From Prodigiosinella confusarubida (GTDB lineage Bacteria; Pseudomonadota; Gammaproteobacteria; Enterobacterales; Enterobacteriaceae), in the NCBI RefSeq assembly GCF_002847015.1, contig NZ_CP025085.1, positions 1,984,001 through 2,048,000 of the forward strand: 64,000 nucleotides of DNA, written 5' to 3'. The translations under genes and the position numbers were made by a program. Shown piece by piece: positions 40,745 through 49,912 of this stretch (its first letter is position 1; each line of letters starts with the position of its first letter). The notes under the pieces were generated by a model, which saw only the letters and a program-made list of their open reading frames with translations, did not search any database and was not told the origin of the DNA.

Positions 40745-42208
40745 TTACTTAACGTCTGGTTGCCCAATGCCCAAACCCGCTGCCTTTAATACCTGTTCTA
40801 TCTCAATAGCTCGCTGCGCCAGAGAAATGAGTATCGGTTTCGGCGTTTCGTGCCACTCATCCGGATGCAACTGGCGTTTATCCCGGATATGGGCGATAGC
40901 CGATGCTAACGTCGGATAGCGTTCCGGACATTCCAGATGCATAAATAAGGCGACGAGTGCGACAGAGCGACTGCGACCGCCACGGCAGTTGACCAGAATA
41001 TTGCCCGGTTCCTGGTTACGGTAAGACGGCTTGTCGGGGATTTGCTGTAGCAGAGCGGAACGCATCAGGTGATAGCCGGCATGCAACATGGACGCTGCAT
41101 TGCCGGAACCGTCGACGAGGCCGAGTTTATAGTAGCGAATGGGGCCTGAGCCGTGGTTGATCAAATGGGCAGACATATTCGGTTCTGGAGAGGAAACCCA
41201 GTCGATATCGAGGTTGACCGCGCAGTTGATGATGGTTCTGATGTTGTGCTGTTCCAGCAGCGCCAGATCGGTCGCTCCGGCGGAACCACCGATGTAAATG
41301 TCCATGCCCCAGCCGGGAAAGTCGGATTCTATCAAGCTGATAGCGGGTCTGGCGTAGCGCGGTGTTTTTGTTTCGTCATCGGCCGGCTCCTCGGCGCGAG
41401 GCGTCTCTGTCGTGGCGACAGGGATCCCTGTCGCGCGGGCCAACGCATTGGCCACACCGGGTGCGGCGGCTAAAACCGGCTGGCCGTTAAATATCTCAGC
41501 GGTGCTGATGGGGGAATATCCGGTACTGCCGCCAGCTTCCCGTACCAGCAATAAACCCGCCAGACAATCCCATGCGTTCATATGTAATTCGGCGTAACCA
41601 TCAGTGCGGCCTTCTGCGACCCAGGCCAGCGCCAGTGCACCAGATGCCCCGCGACGTACATTTGCTCCCTGACTCAGTATTGCCGCCATGACATCCAGAT
41701 AACGTCGCTGGGTGGACCGCGGAGACCAACCAAGTTCGAATGTGGCGTTGCGTACGTCATCTGTTTTGGCGGTATGCAACGCCTGACCGTTTTTCTGCGC
41801 GTAGTGGCCGCGACGCGCCATATACAGTTCCTGAGTCGCCGGGTTGTAAATCGCCCCCAGTTCAGTGACGCCTTGAGCAATGAAGGCGATAGCGACGCAA
41901 AAGTGCTCGATGCCGCGCGCGAAATTGGCGGTGCCGTCAATAGGATCAACCACCCACAGGCTGGATGCGTCATTGGCGCTGCTGCCGGTTTCCTCGCCCA
42001 GCAGAGCATCTTCAGGAAACTCCTCGGCAATGGCTTGTCGGATCTGTTGTTCTACCAGCGTATCGGCTTCGGTCAGGAAGTCCTGATGGCCTTTAAGCGA
42101 GAACTCCCCCGGTTGACGAGAACGAAAGTGCCGGAGTGCGGTATTGCCAGCGTCGAGAATAATACGTTTTAAAGCAGCTTCACGCCGCTCCAGGTTAATC
42201 AGAGTCAA
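40745..42208 (-). CDS. Inositol-monophosphatase-like / protein-tyrosine-phosphatase-like fusion
   Basis: 487 residues with two phosphatase folds. Residues 1 to about 265 form a complete IMPase-family domain with the metal motifs GEE (71-73), DPIDGT (88-93) and AWD (212-214). After a Thr/Pro/Glu-rich linker (about 262-285), residues about 290-485 form a dual-specificity phosphatase-like domain with the CX5R loop NCRGGRSRS (Cys408, Arg414) and a candidate general acid Asp366. It lies 63 bp after a binding-protein gene of a transporter. It would remove phosphate from imported sugar or inositol phosphates, with the second domain regulatory or acting on a second phosphate. Confidence 0.88.
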   Translation of the reverse strand: MTLINLERREAALKRIILDAGNTALRHFRSRQPGEFSLKGHQDFLTEADTLVEQQIRQAIAEEFPEDALLGEETGSSANDASSLWVVDPIDGTANFARGIEHFCVAIAFIAQGVTELGAIYNPATQELYMARRGHYAQKNGQALHTAKTDDVRNATFELGWSPRSTQRRYLDVMAAILSQGANVRRGASGALALAWVAEGRTDGYAELHMNAWDCLAGLLLVREAGGSTGYSPISTAEIFNGQPVLAAAPGVANALARATGIPVATTETPRAEEPADDETKTPRYARPAISLIESDFPGWGMDIYIGGSAGATDLALLEQHNIRTIINCAVNLDIDWVSSPEPNMSAHLINHGSGPIRYYKLGLVDGSGNAASMLHAGYHLMRSALLQQIPDKPSYRNQEPGNILVNCRGGRSRSVALVALFMHLECPERYPTLASAIAHIRDKRQLHPDEWHETPKPILISLAQRAIEIEQVLKAAGLGIGQPDVK

Positions 42209-42271
42209 AGGTTTGCTCCCAGTACGAAAACAATGGAGAGCGCAGCAGCGGGCGCTCTCCCGTTGATAGTT

Positions 42272-43384
42272 CTATTTCCGGTAATTCAGATTCCAAAGGT
42301 CTTGCCAATCCTGGCGGCTCTGCCAATCTATTTTCGCTGTTGAGGTTTTGTATACCATCAATTCATCGCGATATTTTTCGATGCCGGAGGCTTCATCTGC
42401 CGGCAGTTTTACCGTCTGGTTGGTAGACATCTTGCCGTCAACGCCTTGCGGTGCGATGCCCTTGGCGGTCATCAGGTAATGCATAAACAGTTTCGCGGCG
42501 TTCGGGCTGTGGCTACCGGTAGTAATGACGCCCAGACTGGGGTAATTCCAACCGATAAATGGTTTCATGCCGTGGCAGAGACCCAGTTTCATACCTTGTT
42601 TGTTTTCACGGAATTTCGCGGTAGAAACCAGACCGACGAAATCGTCTTTGCCATCTGGCGCACCAATGGCTTCTGCCGCATCGGTGTCGGAGTGGGTCAG
42701 CAGTGGACCGTTCGCCGCCAGTGCTTTCACAAATGCCGCCATCGCCGATTTCTCTTTCGTTTTTAGCGGCTTGTCAAACTCTTGTCGATACGCATCGCGT
42801 ACCGTTTGATCGTAATTGGTGGCCATCTGACTGAACCAGTCGGTGTAGGCCGGCTTACCGGTTGGATCCTGCATCGCTACTTTGCCACGCCACTTTGGTT
42901 CGGTCAGTTGCCAGATGTTAGTGATCGGGCAACTGCTGTGATGCACCGTATTATAGGCAAAAACATTCGGTGCCAGTACCACCGTCAGCGGATCTTGATA
43001 GTGCGCTGGAATAACGGTTTTCATGTCACCTGGTACCCAACTTTTGACATAACCTTTGTCCAGAAGCTGCTCTATGCCAGCGGGAGCGTCTTCTATGATT
43101 GCGACATCAGATTTGACATTGTGCGCCAGCGCTTCGCGGCTGAGAATTTCGATAATTTGTGGTGCATTAGCCTTGATACCAACCGCCTTAACACCGTATT
43201 GCTGGCTAAATTCCTTCGCCTGTTGAACGATCTTGCCGGTTGAGGCGTAGACGGTGATTGGTGCTTCTTTTTTCGCCGCGGCGATCAATGATTGCAGATC
43301 GAAAGACTCCGCTGCATGAGCACTGGCGGTAGCAGTAGCGCACGTCGCGAGTATGACCAGGCTCGTTATCAATTTGTGGTTCAT
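42272..43384 (-). CDS. Periplasmic solute-binding protein, FbpA/AfuA-like
   Basis: 370 residues from the ATG at 43384, preceded by AAAGGAAA; the longer frame upstream is not a signal sequence. Signal peptide MNHKLITSLVILATCATATASAHAAES, then PITVYASTGKIVQQAKEFSQQYGVKAVGIKA and a family-1/iron-type binding-protein body. No adjacent-tyrosine iron site is obvious. With its two-in-one permease and a phosphatase gene it resembles AfuA-type sugar-phosphate receptors more than ferric-ion ones; this is inference. Confidence 0.88.
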   Translation of the reverse strand: MNHKLITSLVILATCATATASAHAAESFDLQSLIAAAKKEAPITVYASTGKIVQQAKEFSQQYGVKAVGIKANAPQIIEILSREALAHNVKSDVAIIEDAPAGIEQLLDKGYVKSWVPGDMKTVIPAHYQDPLTVVLAPNVFAYNTVHHSSCPITNIWQLTEPKWRGKVAMQDPTGKPAYTDWFSQMATNYDQTVRDAYRQEFDKPLKTKEKSAMAAFVKALAANGPLLTHSDTDAAEAIGAPDGKDDFVGLVSTAKFRENKQGMKLGLCHGMKPFIGWNYPSLGVITTGSHSPNAAKLFMHYLMTAKGIAPQGVDGKMSTNQTVKLPADEASGIEKYRDELMVYKTSTAKIDWQSRQDWQDLWNLNYRK

Positions 43385-43470
43385 GACATTTCCTTTGGTT
43401 GCGAGTTTTTGTTGGTCTTGAATGGATAGTTTTTTTCGGTTTTCAATAGGTCGTTTTTGCTGGCCTGTTG

Positions 43471-44550
43471 TTAGCTTACAAAGTGTTCCTGACGTTGCCC
43501 CTGCTGGTTGAAAAAGTGTAGCGAGGCGGCAGGCAACTGACAGTGCACTTGCTGATTCGCCTGCCAACGTGGGCGCAGTTGTGTGGAGTGGAACAGGTGA
43601 TCGCCGCCCCTTACCAGTTCAATCACCCAACTGCCGCCGGTTGGCATGATGTTGTCGATGATCATTGGCACGCTATCGGTCTGTGGCTGTTCGGATAGCA
43701 TGATTTCTTCGGGACGAATGCCGCAGACATGCATTTCGTTCGGTAGGGAAAAACGCTGCTGAATGTGGCTCGCCAGCGTACTGGATGGCTGATTGAGCGA
43801 GATCATGTTCAGTTTGGGCGTGCCGATAAACTCGGCGACAAAGCGGTTCGCGGGTTTGGCGTAAATCTCGTCTGGCGTCCCGACCTGCTGTAAATGTCCG
43901 GCACTCATGACCGCGATGGTGGTGGCGAGAGTCATCGCTTCCCATTGATCGTGGCTGACAAAGACGATGGTCGTGGCAAAGGTTTCGTGTAAGCGTCGTA
44001 ACTCGGCACGCATCTCCAGACGCAGGGTGGCATCGAGATTGGATAACGGTTCGTCGAGCAGCAGTACCCCGGGATTAACCGCCAACATGCGGGCCAGCGC
44101 GACACGCTGTTGCTGACCGCCTGAAAGCTGAGTCGGGTAGCGGCTGGCGTATTCGGCGATGCGCAGCTTTTCCATAACATCCTGGCAGCGGGCGATGCGT
44201 TTTGTGGTCGATACTTTCTGTAAGCGCAGTCCAAAATCAACGTTTTGTGCAACCGTCATATGCGGCCACAGGGCGTAACTCTGGAAGACCAGGCCGACGC
44301 GGCGCTGCTCCGGTGGAACAAACGTCCCCCGGGAAACAGAATCCATCACCTTATCGCCAATCGCAATTTCGCCGCCGCTGGCGGATTCAATGCCGGCAAT
44401 CATGCGCAGAATGGTCGTTTTACCGCAGCCGGATGGACCAAGCAGACACATGAACTCGCCGTCTTTGACCGTCAGGCTGAGGTTGTCCACCGCCGGTTTC
44501 TGGCCACCGGGGTAGATTTTTATCAGGTTAGTTAAGGTAATTGCAGGCAT
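43471..44550 (-). CDS. ABC importer ATPase, FbpC/AfuC-like
   Basis: 359 residues: Walker A GPSGCGKTT, signature LSGGQQQR, Walker B VLLLDEPLSNLD, H-loop VSHDQWEA, and a C-terminal TOBE domain (VCGIRPEEIMLSE). It energises uptake by the permease encoded directly upstream, whose stop lies one base from this start. The TOBE tail is the type found in CUT1/Fbp ATPases. Confidence 0.94.
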   Translation of the reverse strand: MPAITLTNLIKIYPGGQKPAVDNLSLTVKDGEFMCLLGPSGCGKTTILRMIAGIESASGGEIAIGDKVMDSVSRGTFVPPEQRRVGLVFQSYALWPHMTVAQNVDFGLRLQKVSTTKRIARCQDVMEKLRIAEYASRYPTQLSGGQQQRVALARMLAVNPGVLLLDEPLSNLDATLRLEMRAELRRLHETFATTIVFVSHDQWEAMTLATTIAVMSAGHLQQVGTPDEIYAKPANRFVAEFIGTPKLNMISLNQPSSTLASHIQQRFSLPNEMHVCGIRPEEIMLSEQPQTDSVPMIIDNIMPTGGSWVIELVRGGDHLFHSTQLRPRWQANQQVHCQLPAASLHFFNQQGQRQEHFVS

Positions 44551-44551
44551 A

Positions 44552-46375
44552 TCAATTCTCCAGACCTTCAGCCAGACCGGTACCAGAAATCTTCTGGATC
44601 AATATTGTGCCGGTCCATGAAATCAGCGCGATCATCAACACCACAGCGTTGGCCGCTTGCTGGTAGTTGTAATCAATCAAACGCAGGGAATAAGTGGTGA
44701 GGACGTCAGTGGCGGGGATCGCCAGAATGATGAACAGGCTGACGCCCTTAATACCAGAAATAAACGGCAGCAGAATGCCGGTTGTCAGCGGCGCTGCCTG
44801 GATAGGGATCACAATCCGCCCGATACGGGTAAACCAACCGGCGCCGGCGACGCGAGCCGCTTCTTCCGGCTCTCTGCCCAGTTGTGTCATCGCCGCGATA
44901 CCCGAGCGGCTGGCATATGGCATTTTCTCCGCGATGAGCGCAATGACCAGCAGCATGGGCGTACCGTACAGGGCGGGTATCGGCCCGTGAGCAACCGCAA
45001 ACAGAGACAGGAAGGCCGCGGCAAACGCAATGCCGGGAACCAGATAGGGCAGGAAAGTAATCTGACGTAAAAATCCCCCGACCCAGCGGATGGAGCAGCG
45101 CATTACCGCATAGCCAACCAACAGGCCCAATACGCCGGCGGCAAGTGATGCGGAACCGACAATAATGACGGTATTCCATACCGCGTGCCAGAAATCAGGC
45201 GTGAGCAGAATTCCGTTATGCAGGGCGACCGTATCCAGGTTATGGCCAATCCAGAAATCAAAGGTGAAGTTATCGGCGGTAAAGCGTCCGGGTAATTTCA
45301 TGATGGTGGAAAAAAACAGGGTGAGGAGCGGAATGGCAACACCCAACAGCACAAATGTGAGGGCTATGCCGAAAGCGGCGAAACCCCACCGGCCGAGATG
45401 GCGACGGCGATCCATTCCACTTTTGCCTCCCACCGTCACAAAACGTCTGGCTTCACGCAACATCCGCATATCCAGCAGCAAGGTGATCATGCCCATCAGC
45501 ATAATGACCGCGGCGATCACTGCGGCAACACCATTCTGGCGCGATCCCAGTGCGCGGTACAAACCGGTGGACAGCGTCTCAAAATGTACCGGTAAACCGA
45601 GAATATAGGGAATGGCGAACTCGCCAATACAGTCGGCAAAGATCAGCAGCGCAGCTGACAACAGGGCCGGACGAACCAAGGGGGCAATAATACGCAACGC
45701 GATGACCTTGCGCGACGCGCCGAGGACTCGCGCGCAATCTTCTAACTGAACGTCCATTCGCTTTAGCGCGTTACCCACAATCAGGATAACCAGCGGCGAA
45801 TAGTGGATCATCATAATCACTACAATCGGGAAATAGCCATAAGCCAGCCAGTTCGGCGTATGAATGCCGATCACTTCCAGCCAGCCAGGCTGACCGCCCA
45901 CCGTGTGGTTTTTAAAGATCGTGGTCCAGGCCAGGGCAAAGGTCCAGGATGGCAACATGAATGGCACAATCAGCGCGGTGGCGAACCACTTCCGACCGGC
46001 CATATCGGTACGGTTGACCAGCCAGGCTAAGGTTACGCCGATGATCAGCGCACCTGATACGCCACTTATCGCCACCGAGAGGGTATTGATCAGCGGTGTC
46101 CAGAGTAGCAGGTCAGACATCCGCGACGCCAGGGTGCGCAGCAGATAGTAATAGGTAAAAGCGCCTTCGGTAGCATGTACGCGTACGCTATCACCGTTTT
46201 GTACCACGACAGCGTCGAACAAAATGGACAATACCGGCGCCAGAATAATCCAGGCGAACAGCAATATCAGCCCGACACCAATTAAATTAGCCGGCTCGTG
46301 GCGAGCGATTGCAAGCATGTGCCGTAACTTGCACCACCATGAAGGTTCTACATGGTTAACCGCTTCAGGTATCAC
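44552..46375 (-). CDS. ABC importer permease, two fused transmembrane domains
   Basis: 607 residues with about twelve hydrophobic segments and two BPD_transp_1 EAA loops, seen near ALKRMDVQLEDCARVLGASRKVIALRIIAPLVRPALL and TQLGREPEEAARVAGAGWFTRIGRIVIPIQAAPL. This FbpB/AfuB-like layout needs no second permease gene. First gene of the operon. Both loops look intact. Substrate is not evident from the sequence; a phosphorylated sugar or other organophosphate is suggested by the phosphatase in the operon. Confidence 0.93.
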   Translation of the reverse strand: MIPEAVNHVEPSWWCKLRHMLAIARHEPANLIGVGLILLFAWIILAPVLSILFDAVVVQNGDSVRVHATEGAFTYYYLLRTLASRMSDLLLWTPLINTLSVAISGVSGALIIGVTLAWLVNRTDMAGRKWFATALIVPFMLPSWTFALAWTTIFKNHTVGGQPGWLEVIGIHTPNWLAYGYFPIVVIMMIHYSPLVILIVGNALKRMDVQLEDCARVLGASRKVIALRIIAPLVRPALLSAALLIFADCIGEFAIPYILGLPVHFETLSTGLYRALGSRQNGVAAVIAAVIMLMGMITLLLDMRMLREARRFVTVGGKSGMDRRRHLGRWGFAAFGIALTFVLLGVAIPLLTLFFSTIMKLPGRFTADNFTFDFWIGHNLDTVALHNGILLTPDFWHAVWNTVIIVGSASLAAGVLGLLVGYAVMRCSIRWVGGFLRQITFLPYLVPGIAFAAAFLSLFAVAHGPIPALYGTPMLLVIALIAEKMPYASRSGIAAMTQLGREPEEAARVAGAGWFTRIGRIVIPIQAAPLTTGILLPFISGIKGVSLFIILAIPATDVLTTYSLRLIDYNYQQAANAVVLMIALISWTGTILIQKISGTGLAEGLEN

Positions 46376-46711
46376 TTGGCTTATCCCTTTTCTGGTTTCA
46401 GACAGAAAGGACTATATAGAGGCTTTATGACGATTCAGTGACTGTTTTGCACCTATGTGCATTATTTTTTGCATGCTGAAATAGACTCTATATCCCACGA
46501 CGGCAACACCCGATCCTGAGCCAATCTCGGGTTGATCATGACAGGACGCAGTTAATAAAAAGTCACTTTTACTGAATAACTAAGCGTTATCTTATAGATC
46601 TGGATCATATTTTCCCGTTGGGAACGCGGCTATGTTGGTTATTCCGCCCAACCTGCTGTTATTTGTAGTGAGTGAGGGAAAATCATTGGATTGCGTCGTC
46701 AGGGGGGAAGC
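46376..46711. promoter_or_regulatory. Divergent intergenic region with a candidate operator
   Basis: About 336 bp between the permease and VOC genes. TGCAC-CTAT-GTGCA (46448-46461) is a short perfect dyad about 73 bp upstream of the permease start and could be the LacI-family operator. No other feature is evident. Confidence 0.4.
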
Positions 46712-47158
46712 ATGCTGGATCATTTGAGTATTCCGGTATCGGATCTGGGCCGTAGTCGGCGGTTTTATGGACAGGCGCTGCGGCCATTAGGGTATGAGCT
46801 GGTCAAGAATATGAAATTTGCCGTCAGCTTCGGTGTGCTGACGGGGTACGGTTGTTCATCTGATCCTGGTGGTGAATTCTGGATTTTCCACGGTGAGGTT
46901 CTCACTCGCCCACGAGTGCATTTCGCCTTCAGCGTTGCGTCCCAGGAACATGTAGATGCCTTTTTTGCCGCGGCGATAGCGGCGGGTGGCGTCGACAATG
47001 GCCAGCCCGGTCTGCGTACCCAGTATCATCCCAACTATTACGCCGCGTTTGTCCGTGATCCGGACGGGTACAACGTAGAAGCGGTATACCATCGGACCGA
47101 CGATGGCCGACGGGTATGCCGTCCGTTTGATGATTTCCCGGCACAATGCCAGATTTAA
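46712..47158 (+). CDS. VOC-family (glyoxalase/dioxygenase-fold) protein
   Basis: 148 residues from the ATG at 46712 after a strong AGGGGGGAAG site: MLDHLSIPVSDLGRSRRFYGQALRPLGYELV, then HFAFSVASQEHVDAFFAAAIAAGGVDNGQPGLRTQYHPNYYAAFVRDPDGYNVEAVYH. His and Glu metal-ligand positions (DHLSIPV, VHFAF, YNVEAVYH) are kept. Often stands alone; function unknown. Confidence 0.88.
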   Translation: MLDHLSIPVSDLGRSRRFYGQALRPLGYELVKNMKFAVSFGVLTGYGCSSDPGGEFWIFHGEVLTRPRVHFAFSVASQEHVDAFFAAAIAAGGVDNGQPGLRTQYHPNYYAAFVRDPDGYNVEAVYHRTDDGRRVCRPFDDFPAQCQI

Positions 47159-47294
47159 CGCTATAACATCTAGCACCACTGGCAATGATAAAAAATAATT
47201 ATGATTGTTATTTTTTGATTTATAAGGATTTTGGTGTTATAGCCGGTGGTGTAGACAGCTATTGACCTTTATCTTTTCACTTTCAATAATACGT
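47159..47294. other. Intergenic DNA ahead of the TPP riboswitch
   Basis: AT-rich; should hold the thiMD promoter. Nothing further recognised. Confidence 0.4.
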
Positions 47295-47386
47295 TGCTGA
47301 CTCGGGGTGCCTTTGCATTAATTGCGGTGGCTGAGAATTTACCCGTATAACCTGATCTGGATAATGCCAGCGTAGGGAAGTCACGG
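47295..47386 (+). ncRNA. TPP riboswitch (THI element)
   Basis: Shows the conserved THI-box parts in order: CTCGGGGTGCC, GGCTGAGAA, TACCCGT, ACCTGATCTGGATAATGCCAG and CGTAGGGAAGT, with pairing outer arms (GCTGACT and AGTCAC). It binds thiamine pyrophosphate and lies about 45 bp ahead of thiM, so it should turn off thiMD when the cofactor is abundant. Confidence 0.96.
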
Positions 47387-47431
47387 TATCTCATCGGTTA
47401 CCGCCTTCTTGATATGCTGGTTGGGAGATTT

Positions 47432-48226
47432 ATGAACGCTCGACCTGTGCTGTTGCCTGCCGCTGTTGCCGCAGATTCCCTGACTCAATTCCGCCATCTG
47501 GCGCCGTTAGTCCACTGCCTGACCAATGATGTAGTACAAAGTTTTACAGCCAACGTCTTATTGGCGCTGGGCGCCTCGCCCGCGATGGTGGTCGATCCCG
47601 GCGAAGCGGCGCAATTCAGTGCGGTGGCCGATGCGTTGCTCATCAATGTAGGTACACTGGAGCGCGATCGCGCGGATGCTATGCTGGCCGCGGTGAACAG
47701 TGCCAATCAGGCTGGAACACCGTGGGTGTTCGATCCGGTGGCGGTTGGCAGGCTGACTTTTCGTACTGAATTTGCCCGTGAACTACTGCAACTCAAACCG
47801 GCCGCCATTCGGGGAAATGCTTCCGAAATCATGGCGTTATCCGGGCTAAACATTCAGGGGCGCGGTGTGGACAGCGCCAACGATTCGTTAACGGCATTGC
47901 CTGCCGCGCGTGAACTGGCGCGTCGCATTGCTACCGTTGTCGCGGTGACGGGCGAAGTGGATTACGTGACGGATGGTGATCGTGACTGGGCTATTCCCGG
48001 CGGGGATAAAATAATGACACGGGTTGTAGGAACCGGTTGTGCGCTATCTGCGGTGGTTGCGGCCTTTTGTGCGCTGGCCGGCGACCGTTTGCCGCATGTG
48101 GCGACGGCGTGTCATGTGATGGCACTGGCTGGAGGACGAGCATCAGTACAGGTACAAGGGCCGGGAAGTTTTATCCCGGCGTTTCTTGACCACTTATATC
48201 ACCTGCGTGCGGAGGATCTGGTATGA
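47432..48226 (+). CDS. thiM: Hydroxyethylthiazole kinase
   Basis: 264 residues, as usual for ThiM. Salvages the thiazole part of thiamine by ATP-dependent phosphorylation. Family marks: [54 protein letters not shown] and [13 protein letters not shown] with the catalytic Cys. The ATG at 47432 follows GGGAG; an in-frame ATG 18 bp upstream lacks a site. Overlaps thiD by 4 bp and is controlled by the TPP riboswitch. Confidence 0.96.
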   Translation: MNARPVLLPAAVAADSLTQFRHLAPLVHCLTNDVVQSFTANVLLALGASPAMVVDPGEAAQFSAVADALLINVGTLERDRADAMLAAVNSANQAGTPWVFDPVAVGRLTFRTEFARELLQLKPAAIRGNASEIMALSGLNIQGRGVDSANDSLTALPAARELARRIATVVAVTGEVDYVTDGDRDWAIPGGDKIMTRVVGTGCALSAVVAAFCALAGDRLPHVATACHVMALAGGRASVQVQGPGSFIPAFLDHLYHLRAEDLV

Positions 48227-49026
48227 GACGCATCAACGCACTGACCATCGCCGGTACGGATCCCAGCGGTGGTGCCGGTATTCAGGCCGATTTGAAAACG
48301 TTCTCCGCACTGGAAGCTTACGGCACCAGTGTGATCACCGCACTGGTGGCACAGAATACGTGCGGTGTGCAGTCGGTTTACCGGATTGAGCCTGATTTTG
48401 TCGCAGCTCAGCTGGATTCTGTATTGAGCGATGTACGTATTGATAGCGCCAAAATAGGTATGCTGGCTCAGACTGATATTGTCGAGGTGGTGGCCGAGCG
48501 TTTGCGGCGCTATGTCGTGCCGTATGTGGTGCTGGATACGGTAATGCTGGCGAAAAGCGGTGATCCATTACTGGCGGCTGACGCGGTCGACGCCATTCGG
48601 CAGATGTTATTACCACAGGTTTCACTGATCACTCCCAATTTACCGGAAGCGGCGGCCTTGCTGGCGTGTTCTCCCGCAGCCAATGAGCAGGAGATGCGTC
48701 AGCAAGGGGAAGCACTGTTAGCGCTGGGGTGTCAGGCGGTGCTGATGAAGGGGGGGCACCTGAGTGATGAGGAGAGTCCGGACTGGTTATTCTCGGTACA
48801 AAGCGAGCCGGTACGTTTCACCGCGCCCCGTATCCATACCCGTCATACTCACGGTACTGGCTGTACCTTGTCGGCAGCATTGGCGGCGCTACGTCCGCGT
48901 TATAACGACTGGCCTGCCACCGTCATGGCAGCCAAAGCCTATCTGCAAGGAGCGCTGGAGCAGGCGGATTCACTGGAGGTCGGGAAGGGAATTGGTCCGG
49001 TACACCATTTCCACCGCTGGTGGTAG
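48223..49026 (+). CDS. thiD: Hydroxymethylpyrimidine/phosphomethylpyrimidine kinase
   Basis: 267 residues. Two successive phosphorylations of the thiamine pyrimidine. [44 protein letters not shown] is the diagnostic N-terminus; LMKGGHL and [15 protein letters not shown] carry the active-site Cys. ATGA overlap with thiM shows translational coupling, and both are under the upstream riboswitch. Confidence 0.97.
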   Translation: MRRINALTIAGTDPSGGAGIQADLKTFSALEAYGTSVITALVAQNTCGVQSVYRIEPDFVAAQLDSVLSDVRIDSAKIGMLAQTDIVEVVAERLRRYVVPYVVLDTVMLAKSGDPLLAADAVDAIRQMLLPQVSLITPNLPEAAALLACSPAANEQEMRQQGEALLALGCQAVLMKGGHLSDEESPDWLFSVQSEPVRFTAPRIHTRHTHGTGCTLSAALAALRPRYNDWPATVMAAKAYLQGALEQADSLEVGKGIGPVHHFHRWW

Positions 49027-49106
49027 CCTATGGTATGTAAGGCATAATAAAATCAGATAGATAATAAAAAAAGATCTAGACGGTGTTGATGGCCCCCCAA
49101 TATTTT

Positions 49107-49122
49107 TGTGATCTGTGTCAAA
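49107..49122 (+). promoter_or_regulatory. Possible CRP site upstream of psiE
   Basis: TGTGA-TCTGTG-TCAAA matches the CRP consensus TGTGA-N6-TCACA at all but two positions. E. coli psiE is known to respond to both CRP and phosphate control; a convincing PhoB box is not seen by eye. Confidence 0.4.
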
Positions 49123-49216
49123 TTATCGTTACACTGATGTGCCAACAATTTAAGCTGCGGTAGGCAGACAATAATCGTCCATATTATTTGGCGCAGTTTG
49201 GGTAAGGAGTAGATGA

Positions 49217-49624
49217 ATGGTGGGTTCAACACGCGTGGTGATGATTGCACGAGGATTGCAGGTGATACTCAGCGTGGGATTGTTGCTATTGGCTGTTATT
49301 CTGGTGGTGTTCCTCGGTAAGGAAACTCTCCATTTGGCGACAGCGTTAATGATCAGCAATGAGAAAGACTCTTCCTACATGCTGATTGACAGTTTGGTGG
49401 TCTATTTCCTGTATTTTGAATTTATTGCGTTGATCGTGAAGTATTTTCAGTCGGGATACCATTTCCCGCTACGTTATTTTCTTTATATCGGTATCACCGC
49501 TATTGTGCGCTTGATTATTGTCGATCATGACAATCCCTCCTATACCCTGGTTTATGCCGCGTCGATTCTGATATTGGTGGTAGCCCTTTATCTGGCTAAC
49601 AGCCAACGTTTGAAGCGTGAGTAG
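49217..49624 (+). CDS. psiE: Phosphate-starvation-inducible protein PsiE
   Basis: 135 residues, four hydrophobic segments, inner membrane. Very close to E. coli PsiE in the core: [15 protein letters not shown]-like, [44 protein letters not shown] and the C-terminal NSQRLKRE. Biochemical role unknown. Start ATG 49217 after AAGGAG. Confidence 0.95.
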   Translation: MVGSTRVVMIARGLQVILSVGLLLLAVILVVFLGKETLHLATALMISNEKDSSYMLIDSLVVYFLYFEFIALIVKYFQSGYHFPLRYFLYIGITAIVRLIIVDHDNPSYTLVYAASILILVVALYLANSQRLKRE

Positions 49625-49739
49625 TTGAAGAATGCGCTTTCGATTTCTATCGATGAAAATCCGGTAGGTCGGTGTGGTCGAATGCGGTTGTCATGGTCAG
49701 CGCTGAAACGTAGATGTGGCGATAAGTCGAAAAAGAAAA

Positions 49740-49765
49740 GCCAGCTCAAGGGAGATTGAGCTGGC
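49740..49765 (-). terminator. Terminator of yegQ
   Basis: A 10-bp stem (GCCAGCTCAA, 6-nt loop, TTGAGCTGGC) followed on the minus strand by TTTTCTTTTTC. It lies 150 bp past the yegQ stop and may also stop psiE transcription from the other side. Confidence 0.85.
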
Positions 49766-49912
49766 CAAGGAGGTGGTTCCTAGTAGTATTTACTACGCTT
49801 ATTTTTCGTTCTGTATTTTCTCAGCGCCGCAATAATAACCAGTCGTCAGGCCAATTGATGTGATCTGATTCTAATAAATGTTAAAAGTCATGCTGTTTAC
49901 ACTTAATGTTTG

